NCBI GenBank assembly: GCA_900553295.1
Contig: USCR01000120.1
Span: forward strand, 1-7,505
DNA: 7,505 bases
Source: an uncultured Eubacteriales bacterium
Lineage (GTDB): Bacteria > Bacillota > Clostridia > Christensenellales > Aristaeellaceae
Direction: 5' to 3'
The position numbers were made by a program, and so were the translations under genes. Of the stretch, positions 1 to 5,956 are shown one piece after another (the first letter of the stretch is position 1; each line of letters opens with the position of its first letter). The notes beneath the pieces were generated by a model. The model had not been told where the DNA came from and ran no database searches. It saw only the letters and a list, made by a program, of their open reading frames with translations.

Positions 1-54
1 CGCCTCTGCGGAGGCGACCAAAGGGCTTTCCGATCGCCCTTTGGAAACCTTCGG
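1..54. repeat. 54-bp two-hairpin repeat, copy 1
   Basis: On the plus strand this is a 6-bp hairpin (CGCCTC, loop TGCG, GAGGCG, 1-16), then a 9-bp hairpin (CCAAAGGGC 18-26 paired with GCCCTTTGG 36-44, 9-nt loop), then AAACCTTCGG (45-54). The same element, equal in length and spacing, occurs at 1937-1990. The two copies differ at five positions; four of them form two compensatory pairs in the first hairpin. The copy ends one base before the proS stop codon. The true left boundary may lie outside the window. No T-run follows the hairpins inside the window, so a terminator role for proS cannot be shown. I do not recognise a named family. Confidence 0.85.
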
Positions 55-55
55 G

Positions 56-1504
56 TTAATATGCTTTGGCGAAGTACATGACCTTCTTGGCCTTTTTGCC
101 GCAGCACACACAGGTGTCGCCGAAAGCCTCGCCTTCCTGATCGAAGGGCATGTTCCGGCTGGAGGCGTTGAACTTCTCCTTGATCTCGTCCTCGCAGGCC
201 TGCTCGCCGCACCACATGGCCTTGGCAAAGCCGGTCTGTACCACCTGGCCCAGCTCCTCCATGTTGTGTACCTTCACGGTGCGCTCGTCGCGGAAAGCCT
301 TGGCCTGGTTGTATAGCGTCTGCTGGATGTCGTCCAGCAGGGCGGGGAGCTTCTCCGCAATCTCCGCCATGGGGACGGTGAATTTTTCGAGGGTGTCCCG
401 GCGGAAGGCCATCACCACGCCGTTTTCCAGATCCCGGGGGCCGATCTCCAAACGCACGGGGACGCCCTTCATCTCCCAGTCGTTGAACTTGAAGCCGGGG
501 CTTACCGTGTCGCGGTCATCCAGCTTCACCCGGAAGCCCTTCTCCTTGAGCTGGTCAGCCAGCTGCTGGCAGGCCTCGGTCACGCCGGGCTTGTGGGCCG
601 CCACGGGCACGATCACCACCTGAATGGGGGCGATCACCGGGGGCAGGCGCAATCCGCGCTCGTCGCCGTGGGTCATGATAATGGCGCCGATGAGGCGGGT
701 GCTCACGCCCCAGCTGGTTTCCTGGGCATAGGTGAGCTTGCCTTCCTTGTTCTGGAACTGGATGTTGTAGGCCTCGGCAAAGTTGGTGCCGAAATTGTGG
801 CTGGTGCCCGCCTGCAGGGCCTTGCCGTCCTGCATCATGGCCTCCATGGAATAGGTGGCCCGGGCGCCGGCGAACTTTTCCTTGTCGCTCTTCTGGCCCA
901 CGTATACGGGCAGGGCCAGGGCCTTTTCGGCCACCTCCCGGTAAACCTCCAGCATGGTCAGGGTCTCCTCCTGGGCCTCCTCGGGGGTGGCGTGCAGGGT
1001 GTGGCCCTCCTGCCAGAGGAACTCGCTGGTACGCAGGAAGGGACGGGTGGTCTTTTCCCAGCGCATGACGGAGCACCACTGGTTATACTTGATGGGCAGA
1101 TCCCGCCAGGTCTGCACCCACTTCGAGTACATGGTACAGAAAATCGTCTCGCTGGTGGGGCGCACGGCCAGGCGCTCCTGGAGCTTTTCCGTGCCGCCCT
1201 GGGTGACCCAGGCCACCTCGGGGGCGAAGCCCTCCACGTGCTCGGCCTCCTTGAGCAGGAGGCTTTCGGGGATCAGCATGGGGAAGTACACGTTTTCATG
1301 ACCGGTGGCCTTGAAGCGGCGGTCCATCTCCTCCTGAATCCGCTCCCAGATGGCGTAGCCGTAGGGGCGGATGACCATGCAGCCGCGCACGGGGGCATAG
1401 TCGCACAGCTGGGTTTGCAGGATTACGTCGGTATACCACTGGGAGAAGTCCTCGCTGCGGGGGGTGATGTGGGTAACAAATTCCTGTTTCTTTTCCTTGG
1501 CCAT
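56..1504 (-). CDS. proS: prolyl-tRNA synthetase, class 3 (archaeal/eukaryote-like) type
   Basis: This 482-residue enzyme charges tRNA-Pro with proline in the cytoplasm. It is a class II synthetase of the shorter ProRS type that lacks the editing insertion. Visible parts are the RPTSE substrate motif (115-119), motif 2 (about R148 to H168, with RWEKTTRPFLRTSEF), motif 3 (about G266 to R283, GVSTRLIGAI...GDERG), an anticodon-binding domain (about 293-395) and a C-terminal zinc-type domain with Cys432, Cys437, Cys465, Cys467 and Cys468. It ends in Tyr482, as is typical of this subtype. The ATG at 1504 is chosen because AAGGAGG lies about 9 bases upstream. The frame stays open further upstream (to 1648), but that stretch is the T-box leader. 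The gene has its own promoter and T-box, and the stop abuts repeat copy 1. Confidence 0.96.
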   Translation of the reverse strand: MAKEKKQEFVTHITPRSEDFSQWYTDVILQTQLCDYAPVRGCMVIRPYGYAIWERIQEEMDRRFKATGHENVYFPMLIPESLLLKEAEHVEGFAPEVAWVTQGGTEKLQERLAVRPTSETIFCTMYSKWVQTWRDLPIKYNQWCSVMRWEKTTRPFLRTSEFLWQEGHTLHATPEEAQEETLTMLEVYREVAEKALALPVYVGQKSDKEKFAGARATYSMEAMMQDGKALQAGTSHNFGTNFAEAYNIQFQNKEGKLTYAQETSWGVSTRLIGAIIMTHGDERGLRLPPVIAPIQVVIVPVAAHKPGVTEACQQLADQLKEKGFRVKLDDRDTVSPGFKFNDWEMKGVPVRLEIGPRDLENGVVMAFRRDTLEKFTVPMAEIAEKLPALLDDIQQTLYNQAKAFRDERTVKVHNMEELGQVVQTGFAKAMWCGEQACEDEIKEKFNASSRNMPFDQEGEAFGDTCVCCGKKAKKVMYFAKAY

Positions 1505-1536
1505 GGGGAACAACCTCCTTCTGGGCGGCGGGGCAG

Positions 1537-1579
1537 AAAAAAAGCCCCGTCGCTGCATGTTTTTGCAGGGACGAAGGCT
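1537..1579 (-). terminator. T-box intrinsic terminator before proS
   Basis: On the minus strand AGCC-T-CGTC-CTGC pairs with GCAG-GACG-G-GGCT across an AAAAACAT loop, with small bulges, and seven T residues follow (1543-1537). The 5' arm overlaps the 3' arm of the antiterminator, so the two folds exclude each other. Confidence 0.88.
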
Positions 1580-1777
1580 GAACCTTCGCGGTACCACCCG
1601 GCTTAGGGCGGAAGAAAAGCCGCCCTCACTCATTGCGCGTCCTTTCACGGGGACGAGGCGGCGGGGATTGGCCGCTGCTCCGGGCCGGGATGCGCCGCGT
1701 CCCCCGGCGCGCCTTCCACCTGTGGCGCGCTCTCTGAACGGACGGCGGCGGCGCTTGCGCCCCTCATCGCATTTCTT
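1537..1777 (-). promoter_or_regulatory. T-box riboswitch leader of proS
   Basis: The hallmark T-box GGGTGGTACCGCG reads on the minus strand at 1599-1587. Its UGGU would pair with an ACCA tRNA end, which fits tRNA-Pro with discriminator A. A perfect 7-bp stem III (AGGGCGG / CCGCCCT) precedes it. The antiterminator pairs GGG and GCGAAGG with CCTTCGT and CCC around the TGGTACC bulge; the overlapping terminator uses the same 3' bases. Stem I shows the usual TTCAGAGAG...GGTGGAAGG distal features (about 1738-1712). Candidate proline specifier codons are the two CCC triplets at 1687-1689 and 1682-1684; I cannot decide between them. Uncharged tRNA-Pro is expected to favour readthrough into proS. The 5' end is inferred from the promoter. 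Confidence 0.93.
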
Positions 1778-1783
1778 GCAGGC

Positions 1784-1812
1784 ATTATAGCATGGGGGCG
1801 CGGCTTTTGCAA
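1784..1812 (-). promoter_or_regulatory. sigma-A-type promoter for the proS T-box transcript
   Basis: On the minus strand TTGCAA (1812-1807), a 17-base spacer and a perfect TATAAT (1789-1784), with an extended TGC just before the -10. Predicted start is near 1777. The -35 lies only about 17 bases after the stop of the ASCH remnant. Confidence 0.9.
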
Positions 1813-1829
1813 GGGGGGCGAAGGGGGAT

Positions 1830-2128
1830 TTACGGGCGGTAGGCCACTTCGAATTCCTCGCAGACCACGGGCATCTCCTCCGTGAAGGTCAGGCCCGCCC
1901 GCTTGTGAGGGTGCGTTTTTCATGCGCAGGGGGTTTCGCGCCTGCGGGCGCGACCAAAGGGCTTTCCGGTCGCCCTTTGGAAACCTTCGGCCCCCATGCT
2001 TGTTCAGGTGCTTGCAAGCTATGAATTCCGAGGTTTCTTCTTCCTTTTCATCCGTTAGGCTTTCTCCCCCAGGAGGGGTTCCCCGGGCAGGCGGCGGCAA
2101 AGGCTCGCCACAGGGCGTCGGCTGTCAT
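1830..2128 (-). pseudogene. broken ASCH-domain protein gene
   Basis: Two fragments of what looks like one gene flank repeat copy 2. The N-terminal piece (2128-2048, 26 residues) starts at an ATG with AAAGGAG upstream, reads MTADALWRAFAAACPG..., and stops at TGA. The C-terminal piece (1919-1830, 29 residues between stops) reads ...RAGLTFTEEMPVVCEEFEVAYRP, which matches my memory of the C-terminus of ASCH-domain proteins (TFTEDMPVVCEEFEVVY-like). ASCH proteins are normally about 130-160 residues; the core is absent, replaced by about 128 bp that includes the 54-bp repeat. The start lies 25 bases after the DUF368 stop, so it was probably the last gene of that operon. ASCH domains are predicted RNA-binding. 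The assignment rests on short fragments. Confidence 0.62.
1937..1990. repeat. 54-bp two-hairpin repeat, copy 2
   Basis: Same layout as copy 1: hairpin CGCGCC-TGCG-GGCGCG (1937-1952), hairpin CCAAAGGGC / GCCCTTTGG (1954-1962 with 1972-1980), tail AAACCTTCGG (1981-1990). Compared with copy 1, pair 4:13 changes from C-G to G-C and pair 5:12 from T-A to C-G. The only other change is A to G in the second loop. That change makes GCGACC (1950-1955) perfectly complementary to GGTCGC (1968-1973), an alternative fold that excludes the second hairpin. It sits inside the ASCH remnant. Confidence 0.85.
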
Positions 2129-2153
2129 GGGGGAGGCTCCTTTCCTGGGGAGA

Positions 2154-2984
2154 TTACTTCTTGCCCTCCGCTTCCATGCGGCGGCTGACCCGGTCCATCC
2201 ACAGGGCCACCACCAGCCCGCCCAGGAAGCACGCGGCGTACAGCAGCCCCGTGCCCAAGGTCACCGCGCTGCCCAGGGGGAGAATCACCAGCGTGGAAGC
2301 CAGGGACACCCCCAGCAGCACATGCATGGTGGGGCCGTAGAAGCGGCCCAGCAGCCAGTTCATGGCCTTCGAGAAGATCACCACGCACAGCACCAGCCCC
2401 AGGGCCATGGGCAGCAATATGGGCATGGAGAGATCCGCGATGCCCGCGGCCATGGGCTGATACACGCCCATGAAAATGAACAGGGAGGAGGGACTCATCC
2501 CCGGGGCGATGATGCCGATGCCCCACAGCACCCCGCACAGCAGCCACAGGCCGAAGCTGGGCGTCACCGTGCGCACCCCGGCGCCCTGCATCCACAGAAG
2601 GAACAGCAGCATCACCGCAAAGGCGCCCGCGCCCCAGGCCAGGCAGGCGGGGCTGCGGCCTTCCTTGCCGCTCTCCCGCCACAGGGCGGGCAGCGTCCCC
2701 GCAATCAGGCCGATGAACAGCCACACCGCCGGCTCCTGGGAGGTGCGGAAAAGCAAATCCACCAGCCGGGACAGCCCCAGCACGCCCACGCCAAAGCCCA
2801 CCAGCAAGGGCACCAGCTCCTGCCAGCGGCGGCGGAATTCCGTCAGGGGATGGGCCAGGAAGGTCATCACCAGCCCATAGATGCCCAGGGCCACGCACAG
2901 CACCCCGCCGCTGATGCCCGGGAGGATGGCGCCCACGCCGATGAGCGCCCCCTTGCACAGATTCAGGATTACACGCTTATTCAT
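2154..2984 (-). CDS. DUF368 membrane protein, undecaprenyl-phosphate translocase family (PopT-like)
   Basis: This is a 276-residue polytopic membrane protein with about eight hydrophobic segments. It carries the two family signatures as an internal pair: ILPGISGG (20-27) in the first segment and IAPGMSPSSL (159-168) in the middle, suggesting the duplicated halves known for DUF368. DUF368 members have been shown in other bacteria to recycle undecaprenyl phosphate across the cytoplasmic membrane for cell-wall synthesis; that role here is inferred from family. The ATG at 2984 has AAAGGAG upstream. It starts 20 bases after the DUF436 stop and is followed after 25 bases by the ASCH remnant, so the three look like one operon. 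The charged, soluble C-terminus is short. Confidence 0.92.
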   Translation of the reverse strand: MNKRVILNLCKGALIGVGAILPGISGGVLCVALGIYGLVMTFLAHPLTEFRRRWQELVPLLVGFGVGVLGLSRLVDLLFRTSQEPAVWLFIGLIAGTLPALWRESGKEGRSPACLAWGAGAFAVMLLFLLWMQGAGVRTVTPSFGLWLLCGVLWGIGIIAPGMSPSSLFIFMGVYQPMAAGIADLSMPILLPMALGLVLCVVIFSKAMNWLLGRFYGPTMHVLLGVSLASTLVILPLGSAVTLGTGLLYAACFLGGLVVALWMDRVSRRMEAEGKK

Positions 2985-3004
2985 ATCGGCTCTCCTTTTC
3001 GCAG

Positions 3005-3565
3005 TCAGTTTTCCTCATACACGGCCCGGGCGCCGCCGATGTAGGGCAGGCGGCTGTAGGCCTGCACCAGGTTGGCCTCGCCCAAGCGGCGGTAGGCCCC
3101 CCGCAGGGGCACCGCCACCGGGCGGATGTGCATGCCCACCAGGGTGTCACCCACGTCGATGGCCGCGTCCGCCTGCACCGCCAGGGCCAGGGCCGGCTCC
3201 CGGAGCATCTTCCAGGCCGCGGCGGGGACGCTGCCCCCGGCCTTGGGCTGGGGAATGGCCTTCACCTGGGCGCAGCCGTAGTCCCGCAGGGTTTCCTTCT
3301 CCATGACCACGCAGCGGTTGAGGTGCTCGCAGCACTGGAAGGCCGCGCGCATGCCCTCCCCGGCGCAGGCCTCCAGCATGGCCCGGGCGATGATCTCGCC
3401 CAGCTCAGGCACGCTGCCCTTGCCGATGTTGGCGCCGGTCACCTCGCTGGTGGAGCACCCCAACACAATCAGGCTCCCCGCGGGGAGATTTCCCGCGGCC
3501 TTCAGTTCCTTCACGCAGGCGGAGAGCACTTGCCGGGCCTCCGCCTCCAGTTGATGCTTATCCAT
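3005..3565 (-). CDS. DUF436 / UPF0340 (TIGR01440, YwlG-like) protein
   Basis: This 186-residue soluble protein belongs to a family of unknown function. Family-like blocks are LIVLGCSTSEVTGANIGKGS (32-51), QCCEHLNR (77-84) and DVGDTLVGMHIRPVAVP (137-153). Length is normal for the family. Several conserved cysteines and histidines (Cys37, Cys78, Cys79, His81, His146) could form a ligand or active site, but this is inference. The ATG at 3565 has TAGGAGG with suitable spacing. It is the first gene of the apparent operon with DUF368. The 288-bp region upstream holds the main DnaA-box cluster, so its promoter probably lies among those boxes; I found no convincing -35/-10 pair there. Confidence 0.9.
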   Translation of the reverse strand: MDKHQLEAEARQVLSACVKELKAAGNLPAGSLIVLGCSTSEVTGANIGKGSVPELGEIIARAMLEACAGEGMRAAFQCCEHLNRCVVMEKETLRDYGCAQVKAIPQPKAGGSVPAAAWKMLREPALALAVQADAAIDVGDTLVGMHIRPVAVPLRGAYRRLGEANLVQAYSRLPYIGGARAVYEEN

Positions 3566-3658
3566 GACGGTTTCCTCCTATGCCGTTTTCCCGGGCGGAA
3601 ATTTCGCGCCGGGCTTTTTCACATGCCCTTACGGGCTTTCCCCAGGCTTTTCCCCCTG

Positions 3659-3820
3659 TTATGCACAGCTCTTGCCCAGGTTTTCCACAGTTTACACAAG
3701 TTATACACAGACATATGCAGACAGGCTTCCACCCTTGCCGCTACTTTTCCCGGGGTTTTTCCCTGCTTTTACACAGGAAAAGGCTGGTTTTCCACATTCT
3801 ATCCCCAGCACTGTGGATAA
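3659..3820. promoter_or_regulatory. DnaA-box cluster 1
   Basis: This stretch fills most of the 288-bp gap between the ferritin-like gene and DUF436. Perfect matches to TTATNCACA are TTATGCACA (3659-3667, plus), TTATACACA (3701-3709, plus) and TTATCCACA (3812-3820, minus). One-mismatch sites are TTTTCCACA (3681-3689 and 3788-3796) and TTTTACACA (3767-3775). By chance about 0.2 perfect sites would be expected in the whole window at even base composition, yet three fall within 162 bp. DnaA binding is inferred. No AT-rich unwinding element adjoins it. Confidence 0.75.
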
Positions 3821-3853
3821 TTTTCCCTGGGAGCAGCGGACTTTTCCACCGTT

Positions 3854-4321
3854 TCAGGGGATCAGGGCCATCAAGCGGTCCTCCAGGGCGGTGAGGTGGG
3901 TGCCCTCCTCCCGGGCGATGGCCAGGAAGGCTTCCCGGGCGGCGGGATGCTCGCACTTGTCGGCGAACTCCCCGTAAGCGCGCACGGCGTCGGCCTCGCT
4001 GTCCCGGGCAAAGGTGTACAGGTTTTTCAAGCTGTCCAGGCTATTGGCCCGGCGCATCTCCATGACGCCGCCGGGGAACAGGGCCTCCGCCCCCATGGCG
4101 GCGATGAGCAGCCGCTCCTCCTCATCGGTGATGCCGCAATACTGCTCCCGCACCTGGCTGAAGCGGCGCAGGTGCTCCCGCTCATCCTTCAGAATTTCCT
4201 GGATGCCTGCGCGTACCTCCGGCTTGTCGGTGAGGGTCAGGGCCCGCTGATAGATGCCGATGGCCCGGCGCTCCATTTCGCAGGCCACGCACAGGGCCTC
4301 CCGTTGATCCTTGACAATCAT
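3854..4321 (-). CDS. ferritin-like diiron protein (rubrerythrin-type domain only)
   Basis: This is a 155-residue, probably four-helix-bundle protein. All ligands expected for a rubrerythrin-like diiron site are visible as two repeats of E-x2-A-x3-Y plus ExxH: Glu17 (ERRAIGIY) with Glu47-x-x-His50, and Glu109 (EADAVRAY) with Glu139-x-x-His142. There is no C-terminal rubredoxin CxxC domain, so it is not a classical rubrerythrin. Peroxide or oxygen defence, or another diiron role, is an inference. The ATG at 4321 has AAGGAGG about 8 bases upstream. The frame stays open further upstream (to 4483), but that part is low-complexity translation of the DnaA-box region and the neighbour's terminator. 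Box clusters flank the gene on both sides, one across its ribosome binding site. Confidence 0.85.
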   Translation of the reverse strand: MIVKDQREALCVACEMERRAIGIYQRALTLTDKPEVRAGIQEILKDEREHLRRFSQVREQYCGITDEEERLLIAAMGAEALFPGGVMEMRRANSLDSLKNLYTFARDSEADAVRAYGEFADKCEHPAAREAFLAIAREEGTHLTALEDRLMALIP

Positions 4322-4333
4322 GTTTTTCCCTCC

Positions 4334-4436
4334 TTTTCCACAAGAGTTATCCACTTTTTCCACAGATTTTCCACGTTTTGGGAATTGTTTGCCGGGGTGC
4401 GGGGCGTCTTTCCACCGTTTTCCCAGCTTTTCCACA
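4334..4436. promoter_or_regulatory. DnaA-box-like cluster 2
   Basis: Upstream of the ferritin-like gene, plus-strand sites are TTTTCCACA (4334-4342, 4356-4364, 4428-4436), TTATCCACT (4347-4355) and TTTTCCACG (4367-4375). None is a perfect TTATNCACA, but four are one mismatch away. All point the same way. The site at 4334-4342 touches the ribosome binding site of the ferritin-like gene, so a bound protein could affect its transcription. Binding is inferred from sequence only. Confidence 0.55.
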
Positions 4437-4459
4437 GGGCTGTCCACAGGGCGAGGGAT

Positions 4460-4496
4460 AAAAAAGGGGAGGCCAAGCCGCAAGGCCGGGCCTCCC
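4460..4496 (-). terminator. intrinsic terminator of the DUF1858 gene
   Basis: On the minus strand GGGAGGCC (4496-4489) pairs with GGCCTCCC (4474-4467), with further inner GCC/GGC pairing around a TTGC loop, followed by a run of six T residues (4465-4460). It lies 11 bases after the DUF1858 stop. Confidence 0.93.
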
Positions 4497-4507
4497 GCAA
4501 AGACGCT

Positions 4508-4711
4508 TTATTCCTTTTCGGCAAAGTACTCGTTGAGCTGATGCACCAGCTCGTCCACGTTGGCGCCATGGGCCGCGCAGGCGTCCTCCAGGGACTCCGC
4601 CGTGGCGTGGGGGCAACCCAGGCAATGCATGCCAAACTCCATAAAGATGCGGGCCGTGCCGCGATCCGCCTGCAGCACCTGGCCCAGGCTCATCGTCTTT
4701 TCCACCTGCAT
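4508..4711 (-). CDS. DUF1858 (TIGR03980-type) redox-disulfide domain protein
   Basis: This 67-residue protein is a single DUF1858 domain, the 'hybrid-cluster-protein-associated redox disulfide' family. It shows the usual pattern: MSLGQVLQADRGTARIFMEFGMHCLGCP with Cys30-x-x-Cys33, then ESLEDACAAHGANVDELVHQLNEYF. A redox or metal-relay role is suggested by family context only; no hybrid cluster protein gene is in the window. The ATG at 4711 is preferred, with GGTGA about 7 bases upstream. A longer in-frame ATG at 4762 is excluded because it lies at the promoter -10. It is transcribed alone, between a strong promoter and a strong terminator. Confidence 0.9.
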   Translation of the reverse strand: MQVEKTMSLGQVLQADRGTARIFMEFGMHCLGCPHATAESLEDACAAHGANVDELVHQLNEYFAEKE

Positions 4712-4750
4712 ATGATTTTCACCAAGCCTTTCTACCATGATGGCTGCTTC

Positions 4751-4779
4751 ATCATACGTCAAAGCGCGGGGCTTGTCAA
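4751..4779 (-). promoter_or_regulatory. sigma-A-type promoter of the DUF1858 gene
   Basis: On the minus strand TTGACA (4779-4774), a 17-base spacer and TATGAT (4756-4751). Predicted start is near 4744, giving a leader of about 33 nt. The -35 lies only 6 bases after the stop of the metallo-beta-lactamase-fold gene. Confidence 0.9.
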
Positions 4780-4785
4780 GGGGCG

Positions 4786-5688
4786 TTACTCGTCCAGCTT
4801 CACCGGCAGGTCGGAGTCGGCAAAGGGATCGGCGCTGTCGTAGCCCTCCAGGTCCACGTCCCGGTTGTCCGGCACCTCCACAATGGGCAGCTCATTGGTG
4901 TTCTGCTTGCTGGAGACCACCACCTCCGGAGGCGTGAGCAGGCTTACGTCAATGTAGCCATCCTCGGTGAAGTGCAGGCCGATCTGCTCCCCATAGCGGG
5001 TGAGGGCCAGCACCTCGGTCTGCCGGCAGCGGCTGCGGCGGGCAAACTCCGTGGCAATCTCCGCCCGGCCCCAGAAATGCATGGGGATGAGCAGGCGGGG
5101 CTTGACGCACATCATGAAATAGTTGGCGCCGGCGTCGTACATCATGCCCTGCCGGGCGTCCACGGGAAAGAAGGCCACGTCGATCTCCTCCCGGGCGATG
5201 GGCTCCACCGCCTGTCGGAAGGCGTCGTCCGCCTCCTCGATCTCCTTGATGGTGGATTCCTCCCGCCAATGCCAGAAATTCAGATCCCCGGCGTGGAACA
5301 CCTTGACCCCCGCCAGGTCCACCAGGAAGGAGACCCCCAGGTCCGTGGAGTCAAAGGCCTTCACCTGCACCCTGGGGGACAGGGTGAGGGCATCCCCGGG
5401 GGCCATGCGCTTGCCCCGGGTGCCGATGGGCATATCGGCGGAGACGATATAGGTGATGGGCACTTCGGTGCGCCAGGTGAACACCACCGGGTCCAGGTGA
5501 TCCGGGTGCTCGTGGCTGATAAACACATACACCTCACGGAAGGTACGCAAAAATTCCGGGGTGATGCGCTTGTCCTGGGGCAATTCCCCCTGCTCTCCCG
5601 TCCAGTAGTCGAATACCAGCAGCACGTCCTCCATGGCCACGGAAAATCCGCTGTGAAGGTAATAGGTGATCGTCAGCTTGCGATCCAC
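4786..5688 (-). CDS. metallo-beta-lactamase-fold hydrolase
   Basis: This is a 300-residue MBL-fold protein. The zinc motif HEHPDH gives His59, His61, Asp63 and His64; HAGD gives His132 and Asp135; His204 in MHFWG completes the usual set. The N-terminus TITYYLHSGFSV is like the first strands of UlaG/YcjZ-type MBL proteins. Substrate is unknown. The last about 45 residues (from 257) are acidic, rich in Asp, Glu and Pro, and probably disordered; they lie beyond the MBL fold. I chose GTG at 5688, which has GGAGG (5704-5700) 11 bases upstream and puts the family N-terminus at residue 2. A TTG at 5778 would add 30 unlike residues and cannot be excluded. A promoter lies about 130 bases upstream. Confidence 0.87.
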   Translation of the reverse strand: MDRKLTITYYLHSGFSVAMEDVLLVFDYWTGEQGELPQDKRITPEFLRTFREVYVFISHEHPDHLDPVVFTWRTEVPITYIVSADMPIGTRGKRMAPGDALTLSPRVQVKAFDSTDLGVSFLVDLAGVKVFHAGDLNFWHWREESTIKEIEEADDAFRQAVEPIAREEIDVAFFPVDARQGMMYDAGANYFMMCVKPRLLIPMHFWGRAEIATEFARRSRCRQTEVLALTRYGEQIGLHFTEDGYIDVSLLTPPEVVVSSKQNTNELPIVEVPDNRDVDLEGYDSADPFADSDLPVKLDE

Positions 5689-5821
5689 GAAGCAAGACAC
5701 CTCCAGAGAAAGATGTTTCTTTCTATCAGAACGAATATCTATATCAACGGCCCGGGGGACCGTTTCTTCCCGTCTCAAGCTGCGCCACCAGCCGAAGAAC
5801 CCGTTTCAATCAATCGAGCCT

Positions 5822-5850
5822 ATTATGACACCAAAAACCCCTTTTGTCAA
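5822..5850 (-). promoter_or_regulatory. sigma-A-type promoter of the MBL-fold gene
   Basis: On the minus strand TTGACA (5850-5845), a 17-base spacer and CATAAT (5827-5822). Predicted start near 5815 leaves an untranslated leader of about 127 nt. That leader contains a small hairpin (AACGG...CCGTT, around 5764-5746). Confidence 0.87.
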
Positions 5851-5871
5851 TTTTTTAGGATCATTTTGTGT

Positions 5872-5890
5872 ATGAAAAACCCTTTTTCAT
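5872..5890. repeat. AT-rich inverted repeat upstream of the MBL promoter
   Basis: ATGAAAAA (5872-5879) and TTTTTCAT (5883-5890) are perfect 8-bp arms around CCC. It lies 21 bp upstream of the -35 of the MBL-fold promoter and about 100 bp past the stop of the CdaA chimera. It could be an operator or a weak bidirectional terminator; neither is shown. Confidence 0.5.
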
Positions 5891-5956
5891 TGAAAATTAC
5901 TCTTTTTTGATCTTGAAAAACCACTTTTCCGTTATTTTCCGACAGGAAACGACGGG

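Noticed and set aside
593..1606. Long plus-strand open frame opposite proS (337 codons).
   Set aside because: It is antisense to a clear proS, has no ribosome binding site or recognisable domain, and runs into the T-box leader. GC-rich coding DNA often leaves such frames open.
1505..1648. N-terminal extension of proS by 48 residues.
   Set aside because: This stretch encodes the T-box, antiterminator and terminator. The AAGGAGG site supports the start at 1504.
1645..2100. Minus-strand open frame of 151 codons through the proS leader and upstream DNA.
   Set aside because: It spans the proS promoter, the T-box stem I and the repeat, and its sequence looks like translated structural RNA. The part reading ESLTDEKEEETSEF... 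may belong to the unit that replaced the ASCH core, but nothing supports a gene.
3659..4436. The DnaA-box clusters as the chromosomal origin itself.
   Set aside because: dnaA, dnaN, rpmH and other origin neighbours are absent, there is no AT-rich unwinding region next to the boxes, and genes run in the same direction on both sides.
4322..4483. Longer start for the ferritin-like gene at 4483.
   Set aside because: The added residues come from the DnaA-box repeats and the neighbouring gene's terminator. The ATG at 4321 has a good AAGGAGG.
4712..4762. Start of the DUF1858 protein at the ATG at 4762.
   Set aside because: That ATG sits at the TATGAT -10 of a near-perfect promoter, so it would not be in the transcript.
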